64,000 bases of DNA from Candidatus Allofournierella pullicola (GCA_019114225.1 DXFW01000035.1:1-64000); one strand, 5' to 3'; positions 27,068 through 35,316 are shown, counted from the stretch's first letter. The notes: a model not told the origin generated them from the sequence alone. Program-made: numbers and translations.

Positions 27068-27335
27068 TTTGGGCTCCTTCTATCTCCTGTTCGATCCGCT
27101 CGTAGACCTCGGGCGGGATCTGGGCCTCAAGCGCCCGCTCCAGGCGCTTGGCCTTGCGTGCCTTGGCCAGGCACTGGGCGCTGGGGCACAGGTAGGCGCC
27201 CCGGCCGGGCATTTTGCCCACGCGGTCCAGGGCGATCTCGCCCTGGGGGCTGCGCACCACCCGCACCAGCTCTTTTTTGGGCTTCTGCTCGTTGCAGCCG
27301 GTGCAGCGGCGCAGCGGGATCTTTCGTTGTTGCAC
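27054..27335 (-). CDS. rnpM: RNase P modulator RnpM (YlxR, DUF448)
   Basis: 93 residues. The family signatures are clear: PLRRCTGCNEQKPKKELVRVVR (about residues 7-28), then DRVGKMPGRGAYLC (about 37-50) and CLAKARKAKRLERAL. YlxR binds RNA and has been reported to modulate RNase P activity in B. subtilis. GTG start at 27335 with GGAAGC upstream. It sits between nusA and ylxQ in the standard order. Confidence 0.92.
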   Translation of the reverse strand: MQQRKIPLRRCTGCNEQKPKKELVRVVRSPQGEIALDRVGKMPGRGAYLCPSAQCLAKARKAKRLERALEAQIPPEVYERIEQEIEGAQSGNK

Positions 27336-27380
27336 GGGGCAGCTTCCTTTCTTTTAATAGTATGAACGGCGGCGGAGCGT

Positions 27381-28445
27381 TCAGTCCTCGGTGTCCTCGC
27401 CGTAGTAACCGCTCTCGGGGCGGATGTCGATGTTGTAGCCGGTGAGCCGGGCGCACAGGCGGGCGTTCTGGCCCTTGTTGCCGATGGCCAGGCTCAGCTG
27501 ATGGTCGGGCACGGTGACCCGGCAGGCCTTGCGCTCGCCCTCGAGGATTTCAACTTTCAGCACCTTGGCGGGGCTGAGGGCCGCGCCGATGAACTCGGTG
27601 ATGTCCTCGCTCCAGCGGACCACGTCGATCTTCTCGCCGTGCAGCTGCTCCACGATCTGGTTGACGCGGGCGCCGTGAGCGCCGATACACGCGCCCACCG
27701 GGTCCACGTTCTCGTCCTTGGACCAGACGGCCATCTTGGTGCGCACGCCCGCCTCGCGGCTGATGGCGCGGATCTCCACGGTGCCGTCAAAAATTTCGGG
27801 CACTTCCATCTCAAACATGCGCTTGACCAGCTGCTCGCTGGTGCGGCTGATGATGATACGGGGGCCGCGCTCGGTGACCACCACGTCCTTGACGTAGACC
27901 TGCACATGCTGGCCCTCGTAGAACTCCTCGCCGGGGACCTGCTCGGAGCGGGGCAGCACCGCCTCGCCCTTGCCCATGTCCAGCACCACAATGCCCTTTT
28001 CGCCGTCGATACGCACCACCTGGGCGGTGACGATCTCGTGGGCCTTGGACTGCATTTCGCTGTACAGCTGGCTGCGCTCGGCCTCGCGGATGCCCTGACG
28101 GATGACGTGCTTGGCGGTCTGGGCGGCGATACGGCCGAACTCCTTGGTCTTGAGGGGGGTCACCACACGCTGGCCCACCTGGTAGGTCTTGCGGATGGCG
28201 TGGGCCTGCTCCAGGCTCAGCTGGGTGTGGGGGTTCTCCACCTCTTCCACCACGTCCTGCACCAGATTGACGGTGAAGCGGCCGTTCAGCGGGTCGATCT
28301 CCACCAGAACGTTCTCGTCCTCCACCTCGTAGTCCTTCTTGACGGCGATGACGATGGCAGCCTTGATTTTTTCAATCAGGTATTCGGGGGAGAGGCCGCG
28401 TTCCTTGCCAAGCATATTCAGGGCCTCAAAAAACTCTGCGTTCAT
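27381..28445 (-). CDS. nusA: Transcription termination/antitermination factor NusA
   Basis: About 354 residues, the compact form lacking the acidic repeats found at the C-terminus in proteobacteria. The N-terminal polymerase-binding domain begins MNAEFFEALNML. The S1 domain lies around residues 130-200, and two KH domains follow (GACIGAHGARVNQIV about 235-249; LAIGNKGQNARLCARLTGY about 320-338). I chose ATG 28445 because GGAGG lies 11 bases upstream; the TTG six codons earlier would place that site inside the gene. NusA acts on RNA polymerase to stimulate pausing and intrinsic termination. Confidence 0.96.
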   Translation of the reverse strand: MNAEFFEALNMLGKERGLSPEYLIEKIKAAIVIAVKKDYEVEDENVLVEIDPLNGRFTVNLVQDVVEEVENPHTQLSLEQAHAIRKTYQVGQRVVTPLKTKEFGRIAAQTAKHVIRQGIREAERSQLYSEMQSKAHEIVTAQVVRIDGEKGIVVLDMGKGEAVLPRSEQVPGEEFYEGQHVQVYVKDVVVTERGPRIIISRTSEQLVKRMFEMEVPEIFDGTVEIRAISREAGVRTKMAVWSKDENVDPVGACIGAHGARVNQIVEQLHGEKIDVVRWSEDITEFIGAALSPAKVLKVEILEGERKACRVTVPDHQLSLAIGNKGQNARLCARLTGYNIDIRPESGYYGEDTED

Positions 28446-28520
28446 TTTTTCTGTTTCCTCCAATTTTGACCGGCCGCATTCCGGGCCGTAGAATTTTGAA
28501 AGGCGCTCACAGCGCCGGGA

Positions 28521-29006
28521 TCAGAACAGGTCCTCGTCGTCGCAAAGCTTCACAAAGCTTGCGTCCGCGAGGGCGAAGGTGACGGGGCCGGAAGGGTCTT
28601 CCAGAGTGACGAGGCCGTCGGCGAAGGCCAGCAGCGTGCCCTCCACCTCCCGCGCGCCGTCCGCGTTCGGGCGGATGAGCCGGGCGGCGATCTTCTGGCC
28701 CACATAAGGCCCGAAATGCTCCGGCCGGGTGAGCCGGCGGCCGAGGCCGGGGCTGCCCACTTCCATGTAGTAGCTCTGGTCGATGGGGTCGGCGGCGTCG
28801 ATCACCGGGTCGATGGCCCGGCTCACCGCTTCGCAGGTGTCGGTGTCCAGCGGGGTGTCCCGGTCGATGAAGATCCGCAGGAACCAATCCGGCCCCTCCT
28901 TTTCAAAGCGCACGTCCCACAAGCGCAGGCCCATGCCCTCCACCACCGGGCGCACCAGCTGCTCCACCGTGCGCACCGTGTTTTTGCCGCCGTTTCCTTT
29001 CGCCAT
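28521..29006 (-). CDS. rimP: Ribosome maturation factor RimP
   Basis: About 161 residues. The N-terminal alpha/beta domain shows GLRLWDVRFEKEGPDWFLRI and IDRDTPLDTDTCEAVSRAI (about residues 26-62), followed by YYMEVGSPGLGRRLTRPEHF (about 79-98), the family signature. The C-terminal SH3-like domain contains the EGTLLAFADG strand. RimP helps assemble the small subunit. ATG 29006 has GGGAGG nine bases upstream. It is first in the nusA-infB superoperon, behind a leader of roughly 70 bases with a strong hairpin. Confidence 0.95.
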   Translation of the reverse strand: MAKGNGGKNTVRTVEQLVRPVVEGMGLRLWDVRFEKEGPDWFLRIFIDRDTPLDTDTCEAVSRAIDPVIDAADPIDQSYYMEVGSPGLGRRLTRPEHFGPYVGQKIAARLIRPNADGAREVEGTLLAFADGLVTLEDPSGPVTFALADASFVKLCDDEDLF

Positions 29007-29030
29007 GGCAAAACCTCCCAAACATGCAAA

Positions 29031-29056
29031 GAGAGCGAGCCTTGCGGCTCACTCTC
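29031..29056 (-). promoter_or_regulatory. Leader hairpin before rimP-nusA, possible NusA-responsive terminator
   Basis: On the minus strand the 11-bp arms GAGAGTGAGCC and GGCTCGCTCTC enclose the tetraloop GCAA, with one G-U wobble. The 3' side continues TTTGCATGTTT, a poor U-tract. It lies between the promoter and the rimP start. In B. subtilis the same operon is autoregulated by NusA-dependent termination in its leader, so a weak terminator here fits that role. Confidence 0.55.
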
Positions 29057-29079
29057 CAGTTAAACATTCTTACCTTGGC

Positions 29080-29108
29080 ATTATACCACGCCGTTTTGGC
29101 TTTTGCAA
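29080..29108 (-). promoter_or_regulatory. Promoter of the rimP-nusA-infB superoperon
   Basis: On the minus strand, TTGCAA (29103-29108) and a consensus TATAAT (29080-29085) are 17 bases apart, and TGG gives an extended minus-10. Transcription should begin about 70 bases upstream of rimP. Confidence 0.75.
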
Positions 29109-29161
29109 GCCTTTGCCGGCGCGGTTTTTGGCTCTTTTTGCTGTTTTGGCGCCTGTTTGGC

Positions 29162-30400
29162 TCACAGCGCCCACTCGCCGTTCTCAAAAATGGTCACGGT
29201 GCGGCCGTCCTTGCACAGGCCGGTGATGGTCATGTCGGCGGAGCCCACCATCACGTCCTCATGGATGGCGGAGTCGTTCACGCCCAGGGCCAGCAGCTCG
29301 TCCTTGCTCAGGTTAATGCCGTTCCTGACGGTGCCGGGATAGCCCGCGCCGAAGGCGATGTGGCAGGCGGCGTTCTCGTCGAAGAGGGTGTTGTAGAACA
29401 AAACGCCGCTGCGGTTGATGGGGCTGGAGGCGGGCACCAGGGCAATTTCGCCGATGTGGGCCGCGCCCTCGTCGCTTTCCAGCAGCTGGGCCAGCAGCTC
29501 GTCGTTCTTTTCGGCGGAGTGGGCCACCACCTTGCCGTCCTTGAAGGTCACCGAGAAGCCCTCGATGAGCTGGCCGTTGTAAACATAGGGCTTGGTGCCC
29601 TTCACAACGCCGTCCACATGCAGGCGGTGGGGCGCGGTGAACACCTCTTCGGTGGGGATGTTGGGGATGAAGGGAATGCCGTTGCCCGCAACGCTGGCCG
29701 CGCCTTCCCAGGTGTGGGTGTCGGCAAGGCCCACCACCAGGTCGGTGCCGCCCGCGCTGGTCATGTGAATGCTCTCAAGATCCAGGGCGTTCAGCTTGTC
29801 GCGGTTTTCGCTCATGCGGGCGGTGTGCTCCTTCCACACGGCCACAGGGTCGGAGTCCGCGTCAATGCGGCAGACCTCGAAAATCAGCTGCCACAGCTTT
29901 TCCACCGCGGCCTGCGGCTCCATGCCGGGGAACACCACCGTGGCCCAGGCGGAGCTGGGGATGGCCACCACGCACCACTGGATGAGGTCGTTCATGGTGT
30001 ACTTGCGCCAGGGCTCCAGCGCGGCGCGCCGGGCCAGGCTGACCCGGTTCAGCTTGCCCGCGTCCAGGCCCGCCAGCGCCTCGGGGTCGTCGGCGTGGAT
30101 GTTCAGCACGCAGGCGCCGCCCTCGCTCTCCACATAGTCCAGATAGCTGCGCAGCACGTGGGGCTTCACGTCGCAGAGGGTCTCTTCGCTGGCTTTCTCC
30201 ATGCGCACGCGGGTGAGCTGCTCATCGGAGTACTTCACCACCACGTCCGCCGCGCCGGCGGAAAAGGCGGCCTCGGCGCAGGCCCGGGCAAAGAAGGCGG
30301 CCTCCACCGGGCTCTGGATGATGAGGGTCTGGCCGGGGCCCACGTTCACCCCCACCTTCACAATGAATTCGGCGTATTTTTTCATCAGGTTCTTGTCCAT
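29162..30400 (-). CDS. M29-family metallo-aminopeptidase (AmpS/PepS type)
   Basis: 412 residues, the standard size for cytoplasmic M29 aminopeptidases, which bind two metal ions and trim N-terminal residues from peptides. Visible features are YAEFIVKVGVNVGPGQTLII at the N-terminus, NIPTEEVFTAPHRLHVDGVV (about residues 248-267, with the first metal Glu), IGEIALVPASSPIN (about 316-329) and the C-terminal HIAFGAGYPG and IHEDVMVGSADM, which carry the His and Asp ligands. It starts 65 bases after lrgB on the same strand. I see no clear terminator in the 60 bases after it. Confidence 0.93.
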   Translation of the reverse strand: MDKNLMKKYAEFIVKVGVNVGPGQTLIIQSPVEAAFFARACAEAAFSAGAADVVVKYSDEQLTRVRMEKASEETLCDVKPHVLRSYLDYVESEGGACVLNIHADDPEALAGLDAGKLNRVSLARRAALEPWRKYTMNDLIQWCVVAIPSSAWATVVFPGMEPQAAVEKLWQLIFEVCRIDADSDPVAVWKEHTARMSENRDKLNALDLESIHMTSAGGTDLVVGLADTHTWEGAASVAGNGIPFIPNIPTEEVFTAPHRLHVDGVVKGTKPYVYNGQLIEGFSVTFKDGKVVAHSAEKNDELLAQLLESDEGAAHIGEIALVPASSPINRSGVLFYNTLFDENAACHIAFGAGYPGTVRNGINLSKDELLALGVNDSAIHEDVMVGSADMTITGLCKDGRTVTIFENGEWAL

Positions 30401-30465
30401 GTGCTATCTCCTTTCCCCCGGCTTTTGACGGGAGGCAATGTGTTCAGTATGGGCGCAAAAAGGGC

Positions 30466-31149
30466 TCACCACACCAGCGACAGCAGGGTGGTCAGAATGC
30501 CCGCAACGCCGATGGCCACGCTGCTCATGGCGCCCTGCACCTGGCCCATCTCCATGGCCCGGCCGGTGCCGATGGCGTGGCTGGCGCTGCCGATGGCCAC
30601 GCCTGCGGCCACCGGGTGCTCCTCCAGCCGGAAGAGCCTGACCAGCAGCGGCGCGAAGGCCGCGCCGGTGATCCCGGTGAAGAGCACGCAGAGGGTGGTG
30701 ACGGCGGGCACGCCGCCCCCCGCCTCGCTGAGGGCGATGGCGATGGGGGTGGTGACGCTGTGGGGCAGGACGCTGTTTGTCAGCGAAGCGTCCAGCACCA
30801 GCAGGCGGCACAGCCCCGCGGCCACCAGGGCGTTGGCCAGCGCGCCGGCGGCGCAGCCCAGCACCACCGGCCAGAAGTTTTCTTTCAGCACCTGCCGCTG
30901 CCGCCAGACCGAGAGGCCCAGGGCCGCGGTGGCGGGCAAAAGCAGCATGTCCAGATAGTCCGCGCCTTCGCGGAACCATTCCAGCGGGATATCAAAGGCG
31001 GTCAGCGCTGCCACCGCCAGGGCGATGGCCACCACCAGCGGGTGGACCAGCGGGTGCTTTGCCTTGGCCGCCACCCAAAGGCCCGCCTGCCAGCAGGCGG
31101 CGCAGAGGGCAATGCCGAACACGGCGTTGTTACAGATCAGTTCCTTCAC
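30466..31149 (-). CDS. lrgB: LrgB/CidB-family membrane protein
   Basis: About 227 residues with six or more hydrophobic helices. The family block LTNSVLPHSVTTPIAIALSE and GAAFAPLLVRLFRLEEHPVAAGVAIGSASHAIGT is complete, the latter being the LrgB signature. LrgAB/CidAB control murein hydrolase activity, cell lysis and, in some species, pyruvate uptake under microaerobic conditions. I place the start at GTG 31149 with GGGAGG upstream. It overlaps the lrgA end by 20 bases. Confidence 0.9.
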   Translation of the reverse strand: MKELICNNAVFGIALCAACWQAGLWVAAKAKHPLVHPLVVAIALAVAALTAFDIPLEWFREGADYLDMLLLPATAALGLSVWRQRQVLKENFWPVVLGCAAGALANALVAAGLCRLLVLDASLTNSVLPHSVTTPIAIALSEAGGGVPAVTTLCVLFTGITGAAFAPLLVRLFRLEEHPVAAGVAIGSASHAIGTGRAMEMGQVQGAMSSVAIGVAGILTTLLSLVW

Positions 31150-31504
31150 GGCGGCCTCCCTTTTGAATGCGCTGCACCAGCCGCACGGTGAGGGCGGCGG
31201 CGGCAAAGGTGAAAAAGCCGCTCACAAGGCAGACCGCCGCAAGGGCGGCGCCGCTGGAAGTCAGCAGATCCAGGTGTTCCAGCAGGTCCACGCCGGCGGG
31301 CAGGAACAGAAAGGTCAGGTGCCCCTGCAAAAAGTCGCACAGGCCGGCCACAGAGCCTTCCTTCACCAGCCCGACGCCCAGAAGGCCGGCCAGCAGCAGG
31401 ATGGCCAGCACGCTGGCGGGCAGGGTGAAGGGCAGCAGGCCGCTGATCACCGTTGCCAGAAGGCAGATACCGAATACGATGAGTATCTGGCGGATGACGT
31501 TCAT
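31130..31504 (-). CDS. lrgA: LrgA/CidA-family holin-like membrane protein
   Basis: 124 residues with four membrane helices. The signature GICLLATVISGLLPFTLPASVLAILLLAGLLG at the N-terminus and HLTFLFLPAGVDLLEH (about residues 62-77) identifies the LrgA family. It is the partner of the overlapping lrgB. GGAGAGA precedes the ATG. It begins just downstream of the glyQS terminator. No LytS/LytR pair, which controls lrgAB in staphylococci, is adjacent, although an unrelated LytTR gene lies at the right edge of the window. Confidence 0.9.
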   Translation of the reverse strand: MNVIRQILIVFGICLLATVISGLLPFTLPASVLAILLLAGLLGVGLVKEGSVAGLCDFLQGHLTFLFLPAGVDLLEHLDLLTSSGAALAAVCLVSGFFTFAAAALTVRLVQRIQKGGRREGTDL

Positions 31505-31525
31505 TCTCTCTCCTCGTTTGACCGA

Positions 31526-31557
31526 AAACGGGGCCTGCCGCTGTCGGCAGGCCCCGC
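31526..31557 (-). terminator. Terminator of glyQS
   Basis: GGGGCCTGCCG and CGGCAGGCCCC form an 11-bp stem with a four-base loop, and TTTT follows on the minus strand. It lies 23 bases past the glyQS stop. Confidence 0.75.
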
Positions 31558-31579
31558 CCTGTTTCAGGGCCGCTCGGCC

Positions 31580-32989
31580 TTAAAACTCGATCTTCTTCTC
31601 GATGTAGTCCTTGACCTCGGCGATGGGCAGACGCACCTGCTCCATGGTGTCGCGGTCGCGGATGGTCACGCAGCCGTCGCCGGCCTTCTCGCCGTCGCCG
31701 AAGGTGTCGAAGTCCACGGTGACGCACAGCGGGGTGCCGATCTCGTCCTGACGGCGGTAACGCTTGCCGATGGAGCCGGTCTCGTCGTAGTCCACCATGA
31801 AGTGCTTGGCCAGCTCCTGCCAGATGGGCCGGGCCTGCTCGCCCAGCTTCTTGCTCAGGGGCAGCACCGCCGCCTTGTAGGGCGCCAGCGCCGGGTGCAG
31901 GCGCAGCACGACGCGCTTGTCGTTCCTGGCCTCGTCCACGATCTCTTCGTCATAGGCCTCGCACAGGAAGGCCAGGGCCACACGGTCGGCGCCCAGGCTG
32001 GGCTCGATGACGTAGGGGATGTAGTGCTCGTTGGTCTCGGGGTCGAAGTATTCCAGGCTCTTGCCGCTGGCCTCCTGATGGCGGCCCAGGTCGTAGTCGG
32101 TGCGGTCGGCAATGCCCCACAGCTCGCCCCACTCGGTGAACGGGAAGGCGTACTCGATGTCGGTGGTGGCGCGGGAGTAGAAGGCCAGCTCGGCGGGGTC
32201 GTGGTCGCGCAGGCGGAGGTTCTCCTCCTTAAGCCCCAAGCTCAGCAGCCAGTTCTTGCAGTAGTCCTTCCAGTAGGCGAACCACTCCAGGTCGGTGCCG
32301 GGCTTGCAGAAGAACTCGCACTCCATCTGCTCGAACTCGCGGGTGCGGAAGGTGAAGTTGCCCGGGGTGATCTCGTTGCGGAAGGCCTTGCCCACCTGGC
32401 ACACGCCGAAGGGCAGCTTGCGGCGGGTGGTGCGCTGGATGTTGGCAAAGTTCACGAAGATACCCTGGGCGGTCTCGGGCCGCAGGTAGCAGGTGGAGGA
32501 GGAGTCCTCGGTGACGCCGATGGCGGTCTTGAACATCAGGTTGAACTTGCGGATGGGGGTGAAGTCGTGCTTGCCGCACACCGGGCACACCACATCCTCA
32601 TGGGTGGCAATGAACTCGTCCAGCTCTTCCTGGCTCATGGCGTCGGCGTTCACCTCGGGGTGAGCGTCCTCCACCAGCTTGTCCGCCCGGTGGCGGGCCT
32701 TGCAGCTCTTGCAGTCCAACAGGGGGTCGGAGAAGCCCGCCACATGACCGGTGGTCACCCAGGTCTGGGGGTTCATAATGATGGCGGCGTCCAGGCCCAC
32801 GTTGGTGGGGCTTTCCTGCACGAATTTCTTCAGCCACGCCTTTTTCACGTTGTTCTTGAATTCCACGCCCAGGGGGCCGTAGTCCCAGCTGTTGGCCAGG
32901 CCGCCGTAGATCTCGCTGCCGGCGAAGACGAAGCCCCGGCTCTTGCACAGAGCCACGATGGTGTCGAAGTTCTTTTCACGATTGTTCAT
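31580..32989 (-). CDS. glyQS: Glycine--tRNA ligase, single-subunit dimeric type
   Basis: 469 residues of class II synthetase, charging tRNA-Gly. Class II motifs are visible: motif 2 in [24 protein letters not shown] (about residues 202-225), [17 protein letters not shown] (about 283-299), and motif 3 in [16 protein letters not shown] (about 308-323). The anticodon-binding domain starts [22 protein letters not shown]. Four Cys in two CxxC-like pairs (CKSC, CPVC) form a zinc-type knuckle. This alpha2 form differs from the alpha/beta type of most proteobacteria. The leader is short, with no T-box. Confidence 0.95.
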   Translation of the reverse strand: MNNREKNFDTIVALCKSRGFVFAGSEIYGGLANSWDYGPLGVEFKNNVKKAWLKKFVQESPTNVGLDAAIIMNPQTWVTTGHVAGFSDPLLDCKSCKARHRADKLVEDAHPEVNADAMSQEELDEFIATHEDVVCPVCGKHDFTPIRKFNLMFKTAIGVTEDSSSTCYLRPETAQGIFVNFANIQRTTRRKLPFGVCQVGKAFRNEITPGNFTFRTREFEQMECEFFCKPGTDLEWFAYWKDYCKNWLLSLGLKEENLRLRDHDPAELAFYSRATTDIEYAFPFTEWGELWGIADRTDYDLGRHQEASGKSLEYFDPETNEHYIPYVIEPSLGADRVALAFLCEAYDEEIVDEARNDKRVVLRLHPALAPYKAAVLPLSKKLGEQARPIWQELAKHFMVDYDETGSIGKRYRRQDEIGTPLCVTVDFDTFGDGEKAGDGCVTIRDRDTMEQVRLPIAEVKDYIEKKIEF

Positions 32990-33048
32990 TGCGCATTTAC
33001 TCCTTTTCCGCGCCGCTGGCTGCGGCGTGATGATTTGGGTCTTTTACC

Positions 33049-33077
33049 AGTGTAAGCCCGCCGGGGCCGTTCGTCAA
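33049..33077 (-). promoter_or_regulatory. Promoter of glyQS
   Basis: TTGACG (33072-33077) and TACACT (33049-33054) are 17 bases apart on the minus strand. The leader to the ATG is only about 55 bases, too short for a T-box. Confidence 0.6.
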
Positions 33078-33105
33078 GACAAATCGGGCGGGAGTTTGCC
33101 CGGGA

Positions 33106-33132
33106 AATAAAAAAGCCCGCCCTTTCGGGCGG
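33106..33132 (-). terminator. Terminator of the small membrane protein/TetR operon
   Basis: CCGCCC and GGGCGG pair around GAAA on the minus strand, followed by CTTTTTTATTT. It lies about 20 bases past the stop at 33154. Confidence 0.75.
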
Positions 33133-33153
33133 TGCGTTCTTTCTTCCTTCTCG

Positions 33154-33831
33154 TCACGGCTTTGTCTGTTCAAGGCCCTTTTGCAGCATGCGCAGGGTGA
33201 TGGCCACGATCGCGCCCCAGATCACCCCGCTGGAGGCAGCGGAAACCGGCAGCATTCCGTTTTCGTCCGCCGCCGTGCGCTCCACCATGATGAGGGTGTT
33301 CTGCAGCGTCAGCACCGCCACCAGCGCGTCGATGAAATTGACCGTGCGCAGCTCCGCCAGCAGGATGTTGCCGCCGGGATTGCGCCGCAGCCGCCCAATG
33401 TGCAGGGAGGCCGCGGTGACCTTCCAGGTGGTATAGGCCGCCATGGCGATGGCCGGGATCAGCCCCAGGTCCACCGGTTTTTCCAGCACCACCATCATGG
33501 AAACAGGCAAAATCAGCGCCAGGTCCAGCACCAGCAGCAAAACGGAACTGACCAGAAAGGTGCGGCGGCGGCAGCGCTCCTGCTCCGGAGCCGGGCGGGC
33601 GCGGACGCGGCGTTCCGCCAAAAGGGCGCTGCCCCGCACCGCCGTGAGCAGAAGATAAAACCCGGCAATGCTCTTGTGCCAGACCGACCCGCAGCGGATC
33701 CCCAGGTACCCGTTGTACACCGCAAAGAGCGCCGTGCACGCAAAGGAGGCTCCGGCGCTGAGCAGGGTGCGGCGGGCGTAGTCTTCCCGCCAGGTGCGCA
33801 GCAGACGCACGGCCCGGCCGTTACGTTTCAT
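33154..33831 (-). CDS. Multi-spanning membrane protein, unknown function
   Basis: About 225 residues with some six hydrophobic segments (for example TFLVSSVLLLVLDLALILPVSM). A basic loop (RRVRARPAPEQERCRRR) lies near the middle. No family is recognised. The ATG at 33831 is right after the TetR reading frame and overlaps its stop by 11 bases, so it is translated in coupling with that regulator. It could be an effector or exporter controlled by the TetR protein, but no transport motif is visible. Confidence 0.6.
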   Translation of the reverse strand: MKRNGRAVRLLRTWREDYARRTLLSAGASFACTALFAVYNGYLGIRCGSVWHKSIAGFYLLLTAVRGSALLAERRVRARPAPEQERCRRRTFLVSSVLLLVLDLALILPVSMMVVLEKPVDLGLIPAIAMAAYTTWKVTAASLHIGRLRRNPGGNILLAELRTVNFIDALVAVLTLQNTLIMVERTAADENGMLPVSAASSGVIWGAIVAITLRMLQKGLEQTKP

Positions 33832-34420
33832 GGGAGCCGTCTTTGGGCCGCACGCAGGCTTCGATGATACCGGCGACCATCTCCACATCGTCCGCGCAGT
33901 CCCGCCGCAGCCACTTCTTGACGATGGCGGCAATGCCCTCCACATAATAAACCATGTAGTAGGGGCGGTGGGCGGCCGGGATCTCGAACCGCTCCAGGAT
34001 GGGGCCGAGGATGTGCTGTTTCAGCTCTCCGTAGCGGGCGTCCACCTGCATGCTGGCGGGGGCGCGGAAGGCCGCCCGGTAGACCTTTTTGTTGTCGCGG
34101 ATGAAGCGCAGGTAGGGCAAAAGATACTCCCGGGTGACCAGCACCAGCTCTTCCCGCTCCCGGCGGTCCAGATCGCCCAGGAGCTCTTCGCCCCGGCGGG
34201 GAAAATAGGACTCAAAGCGCCTGTTGATCGTTTCCATGGTCTCATTCACCAGGTCGGCGATGGTCTCATAGTGCAGATAGAAGGTGGAGCGGTTCACGCC
34301 CGCCCGGTGGCATATCTCCTTCACCGTGATATACTCCAGGTCTTTCTCCTCCAGCAGCGCGATGAGCGCCTCATCCATCCGCAAGGCGGTGTTAAAGTAT
34401 TTGCTCTCGGATTTGTTCAT
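33821..34420 (-). CDS. TetR/AcrR-family transcriptional regulator
   Basis: About 199 residues. The N-terminal helix-turn-helix is clear: DEALIALLEEKDLEYITVKEICHRAGVNRSTFYLHY (about residues 15-50). The C-terminal ligand/dimerisation region (about 60-190) is unlike any named subfamily and contains aromatic clusters such as YYMVYYVEGIAAIVKKWL. Start ATG 34420 is preceded by GGGGAGGGCGG; the longer reading to 34486 is unsupported. It lies between two small membrane-protein genes and probably controls them. Confidence 0.85.
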   Translation of the reverse strand: MNKSESKYFNTALRMDEALIALLEEKDLEYITVKEICHRAGVNRSTFYLHYETIADLVNETMETINRRFESYFPRRGEELLGDLDRREREELVLVTREYLLPYLRFIRDNKKVYRAAFRAPASMQVDARYGELKQHILGPILERFEIPAAHRPYYMVYYVEGIAAIVKKWLRRDCADDVEMVAGIIEACVRPKDGSHET

Positions 34421-34439
34421 CCTGCCGCCCTCCCCGCGG

Positions 34440-34799
34440 TCATTCCCCTGCTTCGCTGATCTCCCGGGCCAGCTGCATGATCTCAAAGGCGTATTTTTCC
34501 TTGCCCGAGCGCAGGAGTTTTTTGTAGATGGGATAGTTGAGGCCCACGCCCACGATCCCCAGTATGCCCAGAAGGATCCCGGCGCCCGTCATCAAAACGC
34601 CGCCGTCTCCGATCACCTGCATGGACAGGCACATCCCCACCCCCAGGACCAGCGTCATCAGAAGGCCGAAGCCGTAGGCGAAGATGTTGGCCGGGGCTTT
34701 GGCCCGGCGGTCCAGCTTGCGCAGGGCGACGACTTTGGAGGTGTCTTTGGGTGCGTATTCGTTGGCAATGGCTTCTGCAAAGATTTTGTCGGTATTCAT
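34440..34799 (-). CDS. Small membrane protein, unknown function
   Basis: 119 residues. A charged N-terminal third (KDTSKVVALRKLDRRAKAP) precedes two hydrophobic segments (about 40-60 and 66-88), and the C-terminal part is charged again (KKLLRSGKEKYAFEIMQLAREI). I cannot name the family, though similar proteins next to TetR genes are common in gut Clostridia. It is first in a three-gene operon with the TetR regulator, 19 bases upstream of it. Confidence 0.6.
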   Translation of the reverse strand: MNTDKIFAEAIANEYAPKDTSKVVALRKLDRRAKAPANIFAYGFGLLMTLVLGVGMCLSMQVIGDGGVLMTGAGILLGILGIVGVGLNYPIYKKLLRSGKEKYAFEIMQLAREISEAGE

Positions 34800-34843
34800 T
34801 TTAGGTTTCTCCTCTGTGATGTGGTTTCGCAGCTGCTGATACC

Positions 34844-34872
34844 ATCATAGAGGACGCGGGGCAAAAAAGGAA
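34844..34872 (-). promoter_or_regulatory. Possible promoter of the TetR/membrane-protein operon
   Basis: On the minus strand, TATGAT (34844-34849) and a weak TTCCTT (34867-34872) are 17 bases apart, about 45 bases upstream of the first ATG. Confidence 0.35.
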
Positions 34873-34923
34873 CGACACCCTTCGCCTTTTGTGACGATTT
34901 TAGGCCGGGGCTTTGAAAAATGT

Positions 34924-35053
34924 GCCGCAAGCCCATTGGCCGCCCCTTGGGCGGCCGGGGCCCCCGCGGAAGTTTGCGGAGCAAAATTTCGCGGGGAAGC
35001 GAGGAGCAGCAGCGGAGTGAGCGCGACGGTGACTTTTTGCAAAAAAAGTCGCC
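34924..35053. repeat. Repeat unit 1
   Basis: The copy farthest from the tRNA genes. It lacks about nine bases after CGCAAGC compared with the other two. Its terminal hairpin is at 35028-35053, with GTGAC / GTCGC-type arms around the T5/A7 core. Confidence 0.7.
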
Positions 35054-35184
35054 GCAAGCGATATGTTGCTCGTGGCCGCCCCTTGGGCGGCCGGGGCCCC
35101 CGCGAAAATTTGCAAAGCAAAATTTCGCGGGGAAGCGAGGAGCAGCAGAATGAGCGCGCGATGATTTTTTATAAAAAAATCGTC
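35051..35184. repeat. Repeat unit 2
   Basis: The middle copy. It contains GCAAGCGATATG and then the same palindromes as unit 1. The terminal hairpin at 35160-35184 has GATGAT pairing with ATCGTC around T6/A7. Confidence 0.7.
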
Positions 35185-35316
35185 GCAAGCGATATGTCGC
35201 TCATGGCCGCCCCCTGGGCGGCTGGGGCCCCCGCGAAAATTTGCGAAGCAAAATTTCGTGGGGAAAAGGAGGAGCAAGGGAGCGGGCGGATGACGCTTTT
35301 TTGAAAAAAAAGCGTC
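35182..35316. repeat. Repeat unit 3
   Basis: The copy next to the tRNA genes, with several point differences in the G/C blocks. Its terminal hairpin at 35288-35316 has arms GACGC/GCGTC around T6/A8. The right arm is shared with the tRNA terminator stem, so the two structures exclude each other. Confidence 0.7.

Larger units (their letters stand above)
34924..35316. repeat. Three-copy tandem array of a structured intergenic repeat
   Basis: Three imperfect copies of about 127-132 bases start at 34924, 35051 and 35182. Each has, in order: a CGCAAGC start, a GGCCGCCCC-TTGGGCGGCC-type palindrome, a GGGGCCCCCGCG block with an AAAATTTGC/GCAAAATTT inverted repeat, a purine-rich GGGGAAGCGAGGAGCA tract, and a terminal hairpin with T/A arms. 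The hairpin arms differ between copies yet remain complementary. All reading frames across it give low-complexity Ala/Pro/Gly-rich translations and I regard none as a gene. It fills the otherwise gene-free stretch 34800-35345 downstream of the tRNA operon. Confidence 0.8.

Noticed and set aside
32990-33077. T-box leader before glyQS
   Set aside because: The leader from the promoter to the ATG is only about 55 bases, too short for specifier and antiterminator domains, and no T-box sequence is seen.
34924-35316. CRISPR array
   Set aside because: The units are about 130 bases, nearly identical throughout, and have no short-repeat/unique-spacer alternation or cas genes.
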